A stretch of 64,000 nt of DNA from Pseudomonas neustonica (GTDB lineage: Bacteria; Pseudomonadota; Gammaproteobacteria; Pseudomonadales; Pseudomonadaceae), in the NCBI RefSeq assembly GCF_003797945.1, contig NZ_RKKU01000023.1:1-64000 (forward strand), read 5' to 3'. The notes beneath the pieces were generated by a model. The model was not told where the DNA came from. It did no database searches and worked only from the letters and a program-made list of their open reading frames with translations. The position numbers were made by a program, and so were the translations under genes. Shown in pieces: positions 55,030 through 64,000 of the stretch. Every line of letters begins with the position of its first letter. The stretch's first letter is position 1.

Positions 55030-55983
55030 GTGAGAGGATTGCAAGCCGAGGGCGGAGCACTGGTTTGGCAGGAACAGGCAGCAGAAACACTGCAACCTGG
55101 CCAAGTTCGCGTGAAGGTCATGGCCGCGGGGTTGAACCGCGCCGACCTGTTGCAAAAGGCGGGTATGTATCCGCCACCCGCTGGCGTGACCAGCGTGCTG
55201 GGGCTGGAGTGTGCCGGTCAGGTGGTGGAAGTCGCCGAGGGCACGCGCTGGAAAGTGGGTGATCGGGTCTGTGCGCTGCTGGCCGGCGGCGGTATGGCTG
55301 ATGAAGTCGTGGTTGATGAGCGTCACTTGCTTACCGTACCCGCTAATCTCGACTGGGCTGAAGCCGCTGCCATTCCGGAGGTGTTCAGTACTGCCTGGTT
55401 GAATATCTTTGAGCTGGCGAACGCACGGCCGGGCGAAAAGGTATTGATCCACGCGGGTGCTAGTGGTGTGGGTACTGCAGCCATTCAGCTGTGCAAGGCG
55501 CAGGGTAATCCTTGCTGGGTGACTGTCGGCAGCCAGGAAAAACTGGACGCCTGTATCAAGCTCGGCGCTGAAGGCGGCGTATTGCGTCAGGGTGGTATTG
55601 CTGCATTAGCCGACCAAGGTCCGTTTGATGTGGTGTTGGATCCGGTTGGTGCTAACTACGCTGCTGATCACCTTGATCTGCTGGCTGTTGATGGCCGCTG
55701 GGTGCTGATTGGTCTTATGGGTGGCCGTGAGGCGACACTGGACCTGGGCAAGATGCTGGTCAAGCGTGCGCGCCTGATCGGCTCAACGTTGCGCACCCGC
55801 GATGCTGGCTTTAAGGCAACCTTGCTGGCTGATATGGAACAACGCCTGATGCCGTTGTTTGCCAAGGGCGATCTGCATCCGTTGGTCGCCAAGACATTTG
55901 CTTTTGAGGATGCCGAGGCGGCGTTTGCCGAGCTGGCAAGTGACAAGATCGTTGGTAAAGTGATACTGCTGCGCGAGGCTTGA
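55030..55983 (+). CDS. NAD(P)H quinone oxidoreductase, zeta-crystallin/PIG3 type
   Basis: A 317-residue MDR-superfamily reductase. The GroES-like N-terminal domain has GLNRADLLQKAGMYPPP and GLECAGQVVE; the Rossmann fold has VLIHAGASGVGTAAIQLCKA. No zinc-ligand cysteines are seen, as expected. The GTG at 55030, four bases after GGAGG, fits the family start; an ATG six codons earlier (55012) lacks a ribosome site but cannot be excluded. It is divergent from prc and ends in the bidirectional terminator at 55995-56029. Confidence 0.92.
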   Translation: MRGLQAEGGALVWQEQAAETLQPGQVRVKVMAAGLNRADLLQKAGMYPPPAGVTSVLGLECAGQVVEVAEGTRWKVGDRVCALLAGGGMADEVVVDERHLLTVPANLDWAEAAAIPEVFSTAWLNIFELANARPGEKVLIHAGASGVGTAAIQLCKAQGNPCWVTVGSQEKLDACIKLGAEGGVLRQGGIAALADQGPFDVVLDPVGANYAADHLDLLAVDGRWVLIGLMGGREATLDLGKMLVKRARLIGSTLRTRDAGFKATLLADMEQRLMPLFAKGDLHPLVAKTFAFEDAEAAFAELASDKIVGKVILLREA

Positions 55984-55994
55984 TCGAGCAGACT

Positions 55995-56029
55995 AAAACC
56001 CCGCTGTGCAACATGCGCAGCGGGGTTTT
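55995..56029. terminator. Bidirectional terminator between the oxidoreductase and apeB
   Basis: A 12-bp stem, AAAACCCCGCTG with CAGCGGGGTTTT, is followed by T on the plus strand and by TTTTAG on the minus strand. It serves the two convergent genes. Confidence 0.9.
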
Positions 56030-56038
56030 TTGTGCTCG

Positions 56039-57334
56039 CTAAATGAGCTGCGCGCAGTTGTAGAAGTGACGCAACACGCTGGTTAGATAACCTGGATCGC
56101 GGCTGCCAGCCAGCTCCCTGATGGAATGCATGGCAAAGGTGGGCGCGCCTATATCGACGGTGCGCACGCCCAGGCGGCTCGCGGTAATTGGGCCGATGGT
56201 GCTGCCGCAGCCCATGTCGCTGCGCACAACAAAGCTTTGCACCGGAATGTTCGCGGCCTCGCAGAGGGAGCGGAAAAAGGCCGCTGTCTCGCTGTTGGTG
56301 GCATAGCGCTGGTTACTGTTGATCTTGATAACCGGCCCGGCGTTCAGCTTGGGGCCGTGATTGTCGTCGTGTTTTGCTGCGTAGTTGGGGTGTACTGCAT
56401 GCGCGTTGTCCGCGGACACCAGCAGTGAGCGCTGAAGTACCTGAACGCGCTGAGCGGCGTCCGGTACTATGCGGCTGAGTACGTCTTCCAGGAAGGGGCC
56501 GTCGGCGCCGCAGCTGGAGCTTGAGCCTATCTCTTCATGGTCGGTGCAGACCAGCAAGCAAGCCTGTTCGGACTCTGCACTCAATAGTGCGGTTAGGCCG
56601 ACGTGGCAGGACAGCAGATTGTCCAGTCGAGCAGCGCTGAAGAAGTCATTGTCCAGGCCGATAGTAGCTGGCGGCTGGGTGTCATAGAAGCTCAGCTCGT
56701 AATCGAGGATGTCCAGGTTGGCGCAATCGGCATGCTCGCGCTGCAATTGCTCAGACAGCAAGGCGCGCAGGTCGCGTGCCGGGTCCAGGCTGTGGGCCAG
56801 CAACGGTGGCAGATCGGTTTGTGGGTTGATCGGCAGGCCGTCGTTGACGCCGCGATTGAGGTGGATAGCCAGACTGGGGATTATTGCAATGGGTCGTTTG
56901 AAGTTGATCAAGCGACTGGCTATGCGTCCTTCTGCGGTACGAAAGCTGACGCGGCCGGCCAGGGACAGGTCGCGGTCGAACCAGGGTGCGAGCAGGGCGC
57001 CGCCATACACTTCTACGCCTAGCTGCCACATGCCTTGCTGATTGAGTTCCGGTTGCGGCTTGACCTTAAGGCACGGGCTGTCGGTATGCGCGCCGACTAG
57101 GCGAATTCCGCGCTGCAGGCTATCAGCGCCCCCCATCTGAAAGGCAATCAATGACGAGTCGTTGCGCGTCACCAGATATTTGCCGCCGCTTTCAAGCTGC
57201 CAGTCTGCGCGCTCATCCAGTGCCTGGTAGCCGGCATCGAGCAGGCGGCTGCGCAATGTCGCGGTGGCGTGAAATGGAGTAGGTGACTGACTGATAAAGT
57301 CAGCCAGGTCCTGATTCAAGTCGGTATGCGACAT
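56039..57334 (-). CDS. apeB: M18-family aminopeptidase
   Basis: A zinc aminopeptidase of 431 residues, cytoplasmic. Family M18 landmarks: [14 protein letters not shown] with the first metal His and Asp, [19 protein letters not shown] with the catalytic Glu pair, and [20 protein letters not shown] and [12 protein letters not shown] at the end. The start at 57334 is chosen for its GAGGAA site. It lies 26 bases after rluA, likely as its operon partner, as in other pseudomonads. Confidence 0.95.
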   Translation of the reverse strand: MSHTDLNQDLADFISQSPTPFHATATLRSRLLDAGYQALDERADWQLESGGKYLVTRNDSSLIAFQMGGADSLQRGIRLVGAHTDSPCLKVKPQPELNQQGMWQLGVEVYGGALLAPWFDRDLSLAGRVSFRTAEGRIASRLINFKRPIAIIPSLAIHLNRGVNDGLPINPQTDLPPLLAHSLDPARDLRALLSEQLQREHADCANLDILDYELSFYDTQPPATIGLDNDFFSAARLDNLLSCHVGLTALLSAESEQACLLVCTDHEEIGSSSSCGADGPFLEDVLSRIVPDAAQRVQVLQRSLLVSADNAHAVHPNYAAKHDDNHGPKLNAGPVIKINSNQRYATNSETAAFFRSLCEAANIPVQSFVVRSDMGCGSTIGPITASRLGVRTVDIGAPTFAMHSIRELAGSRDPGYLTSVLRHFYNCAQLI

Positions 57335-57360
57335 GCCGTATTCCTCGCGGGCAGTGTGAT

Positions 57361-57996
57361 TCAAAAAGGGCAGGGGCACTCAAAGGACAAGCGTTCGGCT
57401 GTCTCTGGATGACTTATCACTAGCTTGGCGGCATGCAGTGCCAGTCGTGGGCAAGCTGCCAGCGCCTGCTCGTGCGCATACAGGCGATCACCTAGCAAGG
57501 GATGCCCGATCGCCAGCATGTGAACGCGCAATTGATGTGAGCGGCCGGTAATCGGAGTTAGCTCTACTCGACAGTAGTCACCGTGTCGCTCTAGTATCCG
57601 CCAAAAGGTTTGCGCGTGCTTGCCTTGCTCATGGTCGACTATGTGCCTCGGTTTGTTGGGCGGGTCATAGCGCAGTGGCAGGTCAATATGGCCGGAGTCG
57701 GTAGCGGGCTGTCCCCAGCATAACGCAATGTAGGCCTTTTCTGTTTCACGGTCATGAAACTGACGTGACAGCTCGCGGTGAGCATCGGGGTTGCGGGCGA
57801 TGACCAGTAGTCCGGACGTTTCCCAGTCCAGGCGGTGCACAATACGGGCTTCAGGATAGCCGTTATCTTGCAGGCGGGTGATCAGGCAATCCTTGTTATC
57901 CTCGGCGCGGCCGGGTACGGATAGCAAAAGAGTGGGCTTGTTGACGATGAGAAAGGCCGGATCCTGATGCAGGATGCCGATATCGGTCAGGGGCAT
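57361..57996 (-). CDS. rluA: RluA-family pseudouridine synthase
   Basis: A 211-residue synthase modifying 23S rRNA and tRNA uridines. The catalytic Asp is in [27 protein letters not shown] and [14 protein letters not shown] are further signatures. There is no S4 domain, as in RluA. Position between minE and apeB matches the Pseudomonas order. Confidence 0.93.
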   Translation of the reverse strand: MPLTDIGILHQDPAFLIVNKPTLLLSVPGRAEDNKDCLITRLQDNGYPEARIVHRLDWETSGLLVIARNPDAHRELSRQFHDRETEKAYIALCWGQPATDSGHIDLPLRYDPPNKPRHIVDHEQGKHAQTFWRILERHGDYCRVELTPITGRSHQLRVHMLAIGHPLLGDRLYAHEQALAACPRLALHAAKLVISHPETAERLSFECPCPF

Positions 57997-58039
57997 GATG
58001 ATTCCGCTGCGCCGCCCTGATGCAGGCGGCGCATAGTCT

Positions 58040-58297
58040 TCAGGGGCGTTCGGGCAGGGTGATGTTCAGCTCCAGGATCGAGCAATCGTCCTGGTTGTCG
58101 AGGGCGACATGCACCTGTTCGCGATCAATCTGAACATACTTGCTGATCACGTCGATAATTTCCTGCTGCAGCTGCGGCAGGTAATCGGGCTGGTTACGTT
58201 GGCCACGTTCGTGGGCGACTATGATCTGCAAACGCTCTTTGGCAATAGATGCAGTCGCCGGTTTTTTGCGGTCGCGGAAGTAGTCGAAAATGCTCAT
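58040..58297 (-). CDS. minE: Cell division topological specificity factor MinE
   Basis: An 85-residue protein, complete. The N-terminal membrane/MinD-binding region ([20 protein letters not shown]) and the topological domain ([18 protein letters not shown]) are present. It follows minD without a gap. It stimulates MinD ATPase and drives the oscillation that keeps division at mid-cell. Confidence 0.97.
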   Translation of the reverse strand: MSIFDYFRDRKKPATASIAKERLQIIVAHERGQRNQPDYLPQLQQEIIDVISKYVQIDREQVHVALDNQDDCSILELNITLPERP

Positions 58298-59107
58298 TTA
58301 CCGACCTCCAAACAGGCGCTGCAGCAGCCCCTTCTTTTGTAATTCCAAAAAGCGGTGCGGCATATCTTTGCCAAGCAAGCGCTCAACCGCGTCGGCGTAA
58401 GCCTGACCCGCGTCGCTCTTGTCGTCCATAATGACGGGTACGCCCTGGTTGGACGCCTTGAGCACGGCCTGCGACTCGGGGATAACGCCCAGCAATGGAA
58501 TTGACAGGATGTCTTCAACGTCGCTGACCGAGAGCATTTCGCCGTTCTCGACGCGCTCCGGGTTGTAGCGGGTCAGTAGCAGGTGTTCCTTGATTTTCTC
58601 ACCGGCTTCCGCATGCTTCGATTTGCTTGCCAGTAGGCCCAGCATACGGTCGGAGTCACGCACCGAGGATACTTCCGGGTTGGTAACAACCACGGCTTCA
58701 TCGGCAAAGTACATCGCCAGGTGGGCACCTTTCTCGATACCGGCAGGCGAGTCGCATACGATATAGTCGAAGGTTTCTTTCAGTTCATTCAGTACGCGCT
58801 CGACGCCTTCCGGAGTCAGGGCGTCTTTGTCACGGGTTTGTGACGCGGGGAGAATGAACAGATTATCGGAGCGCTTGTCCTTGATCAGGGTCTGATTAAG
58901 GTTGGAGTCGCCGTTGATAACGTTGACGAAGTCATAGACTACGCGCCGCTCACAGCCCATGATCAGGTCCAGATTACGCAGCCCGACGTCGAAGTCGACG
59001 ATGACTGTCTTGTACCCGCGCAGTGCCAAACCGGTACCGATGGCAGCGCTGGTAGTGGTTTTGCCTACCCCGCCTTTGCCTGATGTGACGACGATGATCT
59101 TAGCCAA
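58298..59107 (-). CDS. minD: Septum site-determining ATPase MinD
   Basis: A 269-residue ParA-family ATPase. The deviant Walker A KGGVGKTTT is at 11-19, with DFDVGLRNLDLIMGCERRVV and CDSPAGIEKGA. The C-terminal membrane-targeting helix is present as LELQKKGLLQRLFG. It recruits MinC to the membrane and is displaced by MinE. Middle gene of minCDE. Confidence 0.98.
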   Translation of the reverse strand: MAKIIVVTSGKGGVGKTTTSAAIGTGLALRGYKTVIVDFDVGLRNLDLIMGCERRVVYDFVNVINGDSNLNQTLIKDKRSDNLFILPASQTRDKDALTPEGVERVLNELKETFDYIVCDSPAGIEKGAHLAMYFADEAVVVTNPEVSSVRDSDRMLGLLASKSKHAEAGEKIKEHLLLTRYNPERVENGEMLSVSDVEDILSIPLLGVIPESQAVLKASNQGVPVIMDDKSDAGQAYADAVERLLGKDMPHRFLELQKKGLLQRLFGGR

Positions 59108-59256
59108 GATGACCTTCCTGTCGAATTTCTCTAATGGTGGAATGTCGCGCTGAAAAAATGCGGTTATCAGCGCGAAAAAATGATGTTCTGGTGGGGCCCA
59201 TCGGTTGGCCAGAGGCCACGCAGTACGGGCGCCCCCGAATGGCTCAACAGTATCGG

Positions 59257-60009
59257 TTAAAGGGCGCTTATCTTCAAGCTGTCACCTGCCAAACTGATAT
59301 GTACTGCCTGTTTCCAGTGCTGTTCCTTGCGCAAATCCTCTGCGACTTTGTATTGCCCGGCAATGGACACCAGCTCGGCCTCAAGGTTCTGACAGAAAAT
59401 CCGCGCTTCGGTATTGCCTTGAACCCCTGCCAGTGCGCGGCCGCGCAGCGGGCCGTAGACATGGATATGTCCGTCGGCGAGCAGCTCTGCCCCGGCGCTG
59501 ACGGGCGCCATGACGATCAGGTCGCCGCCGCGTGCATACACCTGCTGGCCTGAGCGGACCGGCTCGGTGATGAGTCTGCCGCCGCTGGGCATGGCTGCCG
59601 CCGGTGGTGCGCTGGTGACCGGTTCTGGTGTCGGTTGCGGAGCCGGCGCTTCAATGATCTTTTCGCGCTGCCGGCCTACCGGTATCAAAACCATGCCAGC
59701 GCTTTGCGCCAAGGCGCGGAAGTCTTCGCCGCCGCGTAGGGCGACCGGCTGCAGGCTATGCTCGCGACAAGTCGCCAGCAGTTTAGTCAGACCGGCAGCG
59801 TTGATTGGGTCTGTGAGTTTGTCGAGCGCAATGACAACAGGCGTATCGACGAAGAAGTTGGGTGCCTGCTCGACCTTTTCTGCCAGTTGTCGCGCAAAAT
59901 GGTCGTGGGACAGGCGCACCAGTTCGACAACGGTCATGGTCAGCATGCCGCCCTTGAGATGAAACACGGGGTCGTTGTCGAGCAAGTCCAAAGTAGTGTC
60001 AGCAGTCAT
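59257..60009 (-). CDS. minC: Septum formation inhibitor MinC
   Basis: A 250-residue FtsZ antagonist. The N-terminal FtsZ-binding domain is about 1-115, a Pro/Ala-rich linker about 120-150, and the C-terminal beta-helix domain holds VRSGQQVYARGGDLIVMAP, GAELLADGHIHVYGPLRGRA and the late IAGQYKV segment. The start at 60009 is preferred over 60039 by family length. First gene of minCDE; 149 bases separate it from minD. Divergent from lpxL. Confidence 0.95.
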   Translation of the reverse strand: MTADTTLDLLDNDPVFHLKGGMLTMTVVELVRLSHDHFARQLAEKVEQAPNFFVDTPVVIALDKLTDPINAAGLTKLLATCREHSLQPVALRGGEDFRALAQSAGMVLIPVGRQREKIIEAPAPQPTPEPVTSAPPAAAMPSGGRLITEPVRSGQQVYARGGDLIVMAPVSAGAELLADGHIHVYGPLRGRALAGVQGNTEARIFCQNLEAELVSIAGQYKVAEDLRKEQHWKQAVHISLAGDSLKISAL

Positions 60010-60117
60010 GGTGGGTCCGTTTCGCTTTAATGCGCACACTTATATAGATTGACTACGCTGATCGCAAGCCGCGCGCGGCTTGGGTAGAATGTGGTTTTTG
60101 CGCAAATGGATATCCGA

Positions 60118-61068
60118 ATGGATCACGCGGTTTTTTCCCGAACTCTGTTGCACCCCCGCTATTGGTTGTTATGGCTGGGTTTGGGCGTGCTGTGGCTGGT
60201 TGTTCAGTTGCCCTATTCGTTGCTGCTGGGGCTCGGACGGCTGGTGGGTAAATTCATGTACTACTTTATGGCGGAACGCCGTGAAGTGGCTCGTATTAAC
60301 CTGGAGCTGTGTTTTCCGCACATGAGCCAGCAGGAGCGCGAGGCGTTGCTGCGGGAAAATTTTGCCTCCAACGGGATTGCGTTGTTTGAAATGGCTATGG
60401 CCTGGTGGTGGCCCAAGCGACGTTTGGCGCGCCTGGCAAAAATAGAGGGTATTGAGCACCTGCACAATGCCGCAGCAAAAGGGCAGGGTGTGGTGTTGAT
60501 GTCACTGCATTTCACGACGCTGGAAATTGGTGCTGCGCTGCTGGGGCAGGTAGTCACCATTGATGGCATGTATCGTGAGCATCGCAACGCTGCATTCGAC
60601 TTTGTCCAGCGCCATGGTCGTGAACGGCATAATCGCGATGCCAAGGCAGTGGAGCGTGAGGACGTACGAAGCATGATGCGCTCACTACGCAGTGGCAGAG
60701 CGATATGGTACGCACCTGATCAGGACTATGGTCGCAAGGCGAGTGTGTTTGTGCCTTTGTTTGGTGTGCCGGCGGCAACTGTCACGGCCACCAGTACCTT
60801 TGCCCGCCTGGGTAAGGCGCAGGTTGTGCCCTTTACTCAGAGCCGTTTGCCCGGAGCCCAGGGTTACCAGTTGACCATTCATCCGCCGTTGCAGGATTTC
60901 CCCAGTGGTGACGACATGGCAGATGCGCTGCGAATCAACCAGTGGGTAGAGCAGTCGATAGCACAACAGCCGGAGCAATACATGTGGGTGCATAGGCGTT
61001 TCAAAACGCGGCCCGAAGGCGTGGCCAGGCCCTATGCCAAGCGCGCGCGCCGGCGTAGCCGTCGCTGA
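60118..61068 (+). CDS. lpxL: Lipid A biosynthesis acyltransferase (LpxL/HtrB family)
   Basis: A 316-residue inner-membrane acyltransferase. One N-terminal membrane helix (about 12-35), the catalytic H-x4-E type motif in SLHFTTLEIGAALL, then YREHRNAAFD and IWYAPDQDYGR, all typical of the family that adds secondary acyl chains to lipid A. ATG codons at 60106 and 60118 both fit; the latter was chosen. The stop overlaps the start of the patatin gene by one base. Confidence 0.92.
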   Translation: MDHAVFSRTLLHPRYWLLWLGLGVLWLVVQLPYSLLLGLGRLVGKFMYYFMAERREVARINLELCFPHMSQQEREALLRENFASNGIALFEMAMAWWWPKRRLARLAKIEGIEHLHNAAAKGQGVVLMSLHFTTLEIGAALLGQVVTIDGMYREHRNAAFDFVQRHGRERHNRDAKAVEREDVRSMMRSLRSGRAIWYAPDQDYGRKASVFVPLFGVPAATVTATSTFARLGKAQVVPFTQSRLPGAQGYQLTIHPPLQDFPSGDDMADALRINQWVEQSIAQQPEQYMWVHRRFKTRPEGVARPYAKRARRRSRR

Positions 61069-62279
61069 TGGGTATGCAGCGCCCCGCTGATTGTACCGGA
61101 TTGATACTGTCGGGCGGCGGCGCGCGTGCGGCTTATCAGGTTGGCGTGCTGTCGGTGATCGCCGAGCTGCTGCCAGCAGGTGCAGCCAATCCTTTTCCGG
61201 TTATCTGCGGAACTTCTGCAGGCGCTATCAATGCGGTCGCACTGGCCAGTCACGCACGCACCTTTTCTGACGGTGTAGAGCGGCTACAGGAGGTGTGGTC
61301 GCAGTTTCGTTGTGAACAGGTATATCGTAGTGACTGGCCGGGCGTTACTGCGCAGGCATGGCGGTGGGCGCGCGCCAATTTGCTCGGTTTTCCAAGTAAA
61401 AAACCAACCGCTTTGCTGGATAACGAGCCTTTGCGGCAGTTACTTGATCGGACGCTGAAATTTGGTCAGATAGACGACAGCCTGATGAGCGGGCATCTGC
61501 GCGCCATATCGGTCAGTGCTTTTGGCTATCAGTCGGCCGACTCGGTTAATTTCTATCAGGGTGAGGCGCGTATTTCGCCTTGGGCGCGGCACCGCCGAGT
61601 AGGCGTGCAAACCAGGCTGGGTCTTGAGCATTTAATGGCGTCGTCTGCCATTCCCTTGGTATTCCCTCCGGTGTTGCTTAATCGCGAGTGGTTTGGTGAT
61701 GGCGCGGTGCGGCAGCGGGCGCCAATCAGCCCGGCATTGCATCTGGGCGCTAACCGGGTGTTGGTAATTGGTGTTTCTGATAACTTCGCGGGGCAGCCTG
61801 CTGGCGGGCGCCGCGGGCCGAGGTTACGCACTGCTTTGCCGCCGACGCTAGCGCAGATTGGTGGGCATCTGTTGAATAGTACTTTTGTTGATAATCTGGA
61901 AACGGATGTCGAGTTGCTGGAGCGCATGAACCGCCTGGCTGGCTACATGCCTGCGGGCTCGCGGTATTCCGGTCGGGGAGTGCGTCAGGTTGAGGTGCAG
62001 ATTATCTCGCCCAGTGAGCCACTGAATCTGATTGCTGCACGTCACCGCAAGGCTCTGCCGCGAAGCTTACGTGTTTTCCTGCGTGGCAGCGGCGCAACCC
62101 GCGCTTCAGGTGGCAGCGTGCTCAGTTACCTGTTGTTTGAGGCGGAGTATTGCCAGGAGTTGATCGAGCTGGGGAGGCGTGATGCGCTGGCTAAGGCGGA
62201 GTCTCTGCAGCGATTTTTGGGTTTATTGTGTCCGTTGCAGGAGTCGACCGAAGTCGACTCCTGCGCAGGTGGGGCCTGA
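61068..62279 (+). CDS. Patatin-like phospholipase
   Basis: A 403-residue cytoplasmic or peripheral phospholipase. The oxyanion loop is SGGGARAAYQVGVL, the nucleophile GTSAGA and the catalytic Asp in FGDGAVRQ (DGA). The ATG overlaps the stop of lpxL, so the two are co-translated, which suggests a role in envelope lipid metabolism. A perfect hairpin lies within its last codons (62237-62264). Confidence 0.92.
   Translation: MGMQRPADCTGLILSGGGARAAYQVGVLSVIAELLPAGAANPFPVICGTSAGAINAVALASHARTFSDGVERLQEVWSQFRCEQVYRSDWPGVTAQAWRWARANLLGFPSKKPTALLDNEPLRQLLDRTLKFGQIDDSLMSGHLRAISVSAFGYQSADSVNFYQGEARISPWARHRRVGVQTRLGLEHLMASSAIPLVFPPVLLNREWFGDGAVRQRAPISPALHLGANRVLVIGVSDNFAGQPAGGRRGPRLRTALPPTLAQIGGHLLNSTFVDNLETDVELLERMNRLAGYMPAGSRYSGRGVRQVEVQIISPSEPLNLIAARHRKALPRSLRVFLRGSGATRASGGSVLSYLLFEAEYCQELIELGRRDALAKAESLQRFLGLLCPLQESTEVDSCAGGA
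62237..62264. terminator. Perfect 12-bp hairpin in the 3' end of the patatin gene
   Basis: GCAGGAGTCGAC and GTCGACTCCTGC pair perfectly around CGAA. It is inside the coding region, 16 bases before the stop, and 26 bases past the rapA stop on the other strand. There is no T-run. It probably stops or stabilises transcripts of the convergent pair. Confidence 0.6.
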
Positions 62280-62289
62280 GGTTGCCGAG

Positions 62290-64000
62290 TTAACCAACAA
62301 CCAATACACGAATGGCGTCCAGTCTGAGCTTGGCCTGTTGTAGCACATGGTTGCCTTGCTCATGCTGGCGCTCGAGAGCAGTGATCTCGTCCTCGCGTAC
62401 CAGTGGGTTGACCGCCTTTAGCGCCTTCAAACGTTGAATCTCTTCCTCTAGTTCGCTGCTGAAGCGTGCGCGCGCGTCGGCGATTACTTGCAGGTGTTGA
62501 GCCTCGACAGCGCTTTCGGCGTGCTTGAGGAGTGATTCAACCGGCTCTCGCTGGGTTTTGGCAATTTTGGTGGCGAGCTGGCGCGGCAAGGATTCAACCT
62601 GGGCGTCAAGGGTATCGAAGCTGACCTTGGCTGCCAGATTGTTGCCATTGGCATCCAGCAGGCAGCGAATCGGCGTGGGTGGCAGGTAGCGTTGCAGTTG
62701 CAGGGCACGCGGCGCGATGGCTTCGCATACATAGACGCATTCCACCAGCATGGTGCCGGGTTTGAGCGCCTTATTCTTCAGCAAGCCAACCGAGCTGTTG
62801 CCCATGCTGCCAGAGAGGACCAGATCCATGCCGCCTTGCAGCATGGGATGCTCCCAGGTCAGGAACTGCATGTCTTCGCGTGACAGCGCCGTGTCGCGGT
62901 CATAGGTGATGGTAACGCCTTCGTCGTCGCCCAGCGGGAAGCCAGCATCGAGCATGCGCTCGCCGGGCCGCAATACCAGTGCGTTGTCGGAGTGGTCGTC
63001 GCTATCGATGCCGAACACGTCGAACAGGCGTTCCATGTAAATGGGTAGCTGAAAGTCGTTGTCCTGTTGTTCGATGACATCAATCATCTGGACGGAATCC
63101 TGATGGCCTCGCGAATGCAGCTCTAGCAGCCGATCACGGCCGTTGTGCAGTTCCTGCTCCAGCTCCAGCCGCTGGTTGCGTGCCTGCTCAATCAGTTTTT
63201 CCCATGCATCGGCATCGGGATGATCGAGTTGAGTGAGCAGTTCGCCGCCAAACTGGTGCTGCAGGGCGTTACCGGCCGGGCAGGTGCTCTGGAATGCATT
63301 GAGCGCCAGGTGATACCACTCGAACAGGCGTTGTTGTGCAGTTCCTTCGATGTAAGGCACGTGCAGCTGAATGATTTCGCGCTGACCAATGCGGTCGAGG
63401 CGACCGATACGCTGCTCCAGCAAATCCGGGTGTGCCGGCAGGTCAAACATGACCAGGTGGTGAGCAAACTGGAAATTACGGCCCTCACTGCCGATTTCCG
63501 AGCAGATCATGACTTGTGCGCCAAATTCTTCATCGGCGAAGAACGCAGCGGCGCGGTCGCGTTCGATGATGCTCATGCCCTCATGGAAAACGGTTGCCGG
63601 TACGCCGCTGCGCACGCGCAGAGCGTCTTCCAGATCCAGTGCGGTTTCGGCGTGTGCGCAGATCACCAGCACCTTGCTGCGTTTAAGTACCTTGAGGGTG
63701 TCGATAAGCCACTCGACACGGGGATCTTCCAGCCACCACATGGTTTCAGCGGCATCAAAATCAGCCTGCAAGGGTTGCTCAGGATATAACGCAACTCGGC
63801 CTTCCTGGTCTTGATAGAGCTCAGGGCAGGGTAGTGGATAGGCATGCAGCTCCCGTTCCGGGAAGCCAGAAATGGCCGCGCGAGTGTTGCGGTACAGAAC
63901 GCGACCCGTGCCGTGGCGGTCCAGCAGTTGGCGTACCAGACTGTCGCGTGCATGGTTTGCCGCTTCGCCGGGTTGGTTCAGTGCCGCCAGTTGCGGTTCG
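62290..64000 (-). CDS. rapA: RNA polymerase-associated ATPase RapA (C-terminal part, runs off the window)
   Basis: SWI2/SNF2-family remodeler that recycles RNA polymerase. The gene continues beyond 64000, so the N-terminal ATPase lobe is missing from view. The visible 570 codons start with [20 protein letters not shown] and contain [16 protein letters not shown], then the helicase motifs [36 protein letters not shown] and [11 protein letters not shown]. The RapA C-terminal region follows ([20 protein letters not shown]). An ATG at 63771 is internal. It is convergent with the patatin gene, 10 bases apart. Confidence 0.95.
   Translation of the reverse strand, partial: EPQLAALNQPGEAANHARDSLVRQLLDRHGTGRVLYRNTRAAISGFPERELHAYPLPCPELYQDQEGRVALYPEQPLQADFDAAETMWWLEDPRVEWLIDTLKVLKRSKVLVICAHAETALDLEDALRVRSGVPATVFHEGMSIIERDRAAAFFADEEFGAQVMICSEIGSEGRNFQFAHHLVMFDLPAHPDLLEQRIGRLDRIGQREIIQLHVPYIEGTAQQRLFEWYHLALNAFQSTCPAGNALQHQFGGELLTQLDHPDADAWEKLIEQARNQRLELEQELHNGRDRLLELHSRGHQDSVQMIDVIEQQDNDFQLPIYMERLFDVFGIDSDDHSDNALVLRPGERMLDAGFPLGDDEGVTITYDRDTALSREDMQFLTWEHPMLQGGMDLVLSGSMGNSSVGLLKNKALKPGTMLVECVYVCEAIAPRALQLQRYLPPTPIRCLLDANGNNLAAKVSFDTLDAQVESLPRQLATKIAKTQREPVESLLKHAESAVEAQHLQVIADARARFSSELEEEIQRLKALKAVNPLVREDEITALERQHEQGNHVLQQAKLRLDAIRVLVVG

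Overview
The window looks like a chromosomal segment of a gammaproteobacterium of the Pseudomonadaceae, possibly a marine or Halopseudomonas-like lineage. The strongest evidence is the block minC-minD-minE-rluA-apeB with lpxL and a patatin gene beside it, which matches the order known from Pseudomonas. A complete type II secretion operon, rdgC, prc and rapA agree with this. The species assignment is inference.

Layout. 1-10000 is accessory DNA. It starts with an IS21-type terminus of 23-bp repeats cutting into a small exported-protein gene. A complete type I restriction-modification locus follows (hsdM, hsdS, hsdR on the minus strand), with a RhuM-Fic gene, a DUF6933 gene and a HigBA-type toxin-antitoxin pair between hsdS and hsdR. 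10469-18690 holds a serine-hydrolase lipoprotein, a three-gene HlyD/RbbA/YhhJ export operon and a globin-coupled diguanylate cyclase. 18860-24208 is a compact selenocysteine locus: a thioredoxin-like CPTC protein, a UGSC-family selenoprotein read through an in-frame TGA, selA, selB and the tRNA-Sec gene selC. Its genes overlap or lie close together, so the machinery for decoding UGA sits beside its likely client. selD is not in the window. 24770-28896 carries two tandem paralogous type-B carboxylesterase lipoproteins, the second with two compensating frameshifts.

29127-34100 is a small island: a frameshifted phage-type integrase, a RelE/XRE toxin-antitoxin pair, a TIGR02391 protein with a HEPN RNase motif, a protein with a CoiA-like PD-(D/E)xK pattern, and a truncated ISL3 transposase. 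The HEPN and nuclease-like pair is the best candidate for an undescribed defence module. 34156-35318 is a frameshifted alpha/beta-hydrolase lipoprotein.

35732-47338 is a type II secretion operon gspC to gspN ending in a TPR-like lipoprotein that could be its pilotin. 47674-64000 is core genome: rdgC, tRNA-Val, tRNA-Asp, an FKBP lipoprotein, a periplasmic binding protein, an EAL-CBS-GGDEF protein, prc, a quinone oxidoreductase, apeB, rluA, minEDC, lpxL, a patatin and the 3' part of rapA.

Five apparent single-base frameshifts fall in four genes, all accessory (toxin, esterase paralogue, integrase, hydrolase); the core genes are open. This suggests decay of accessory genes, but sequencing error at short homopolymers cannot be excluded from the sequence alone.
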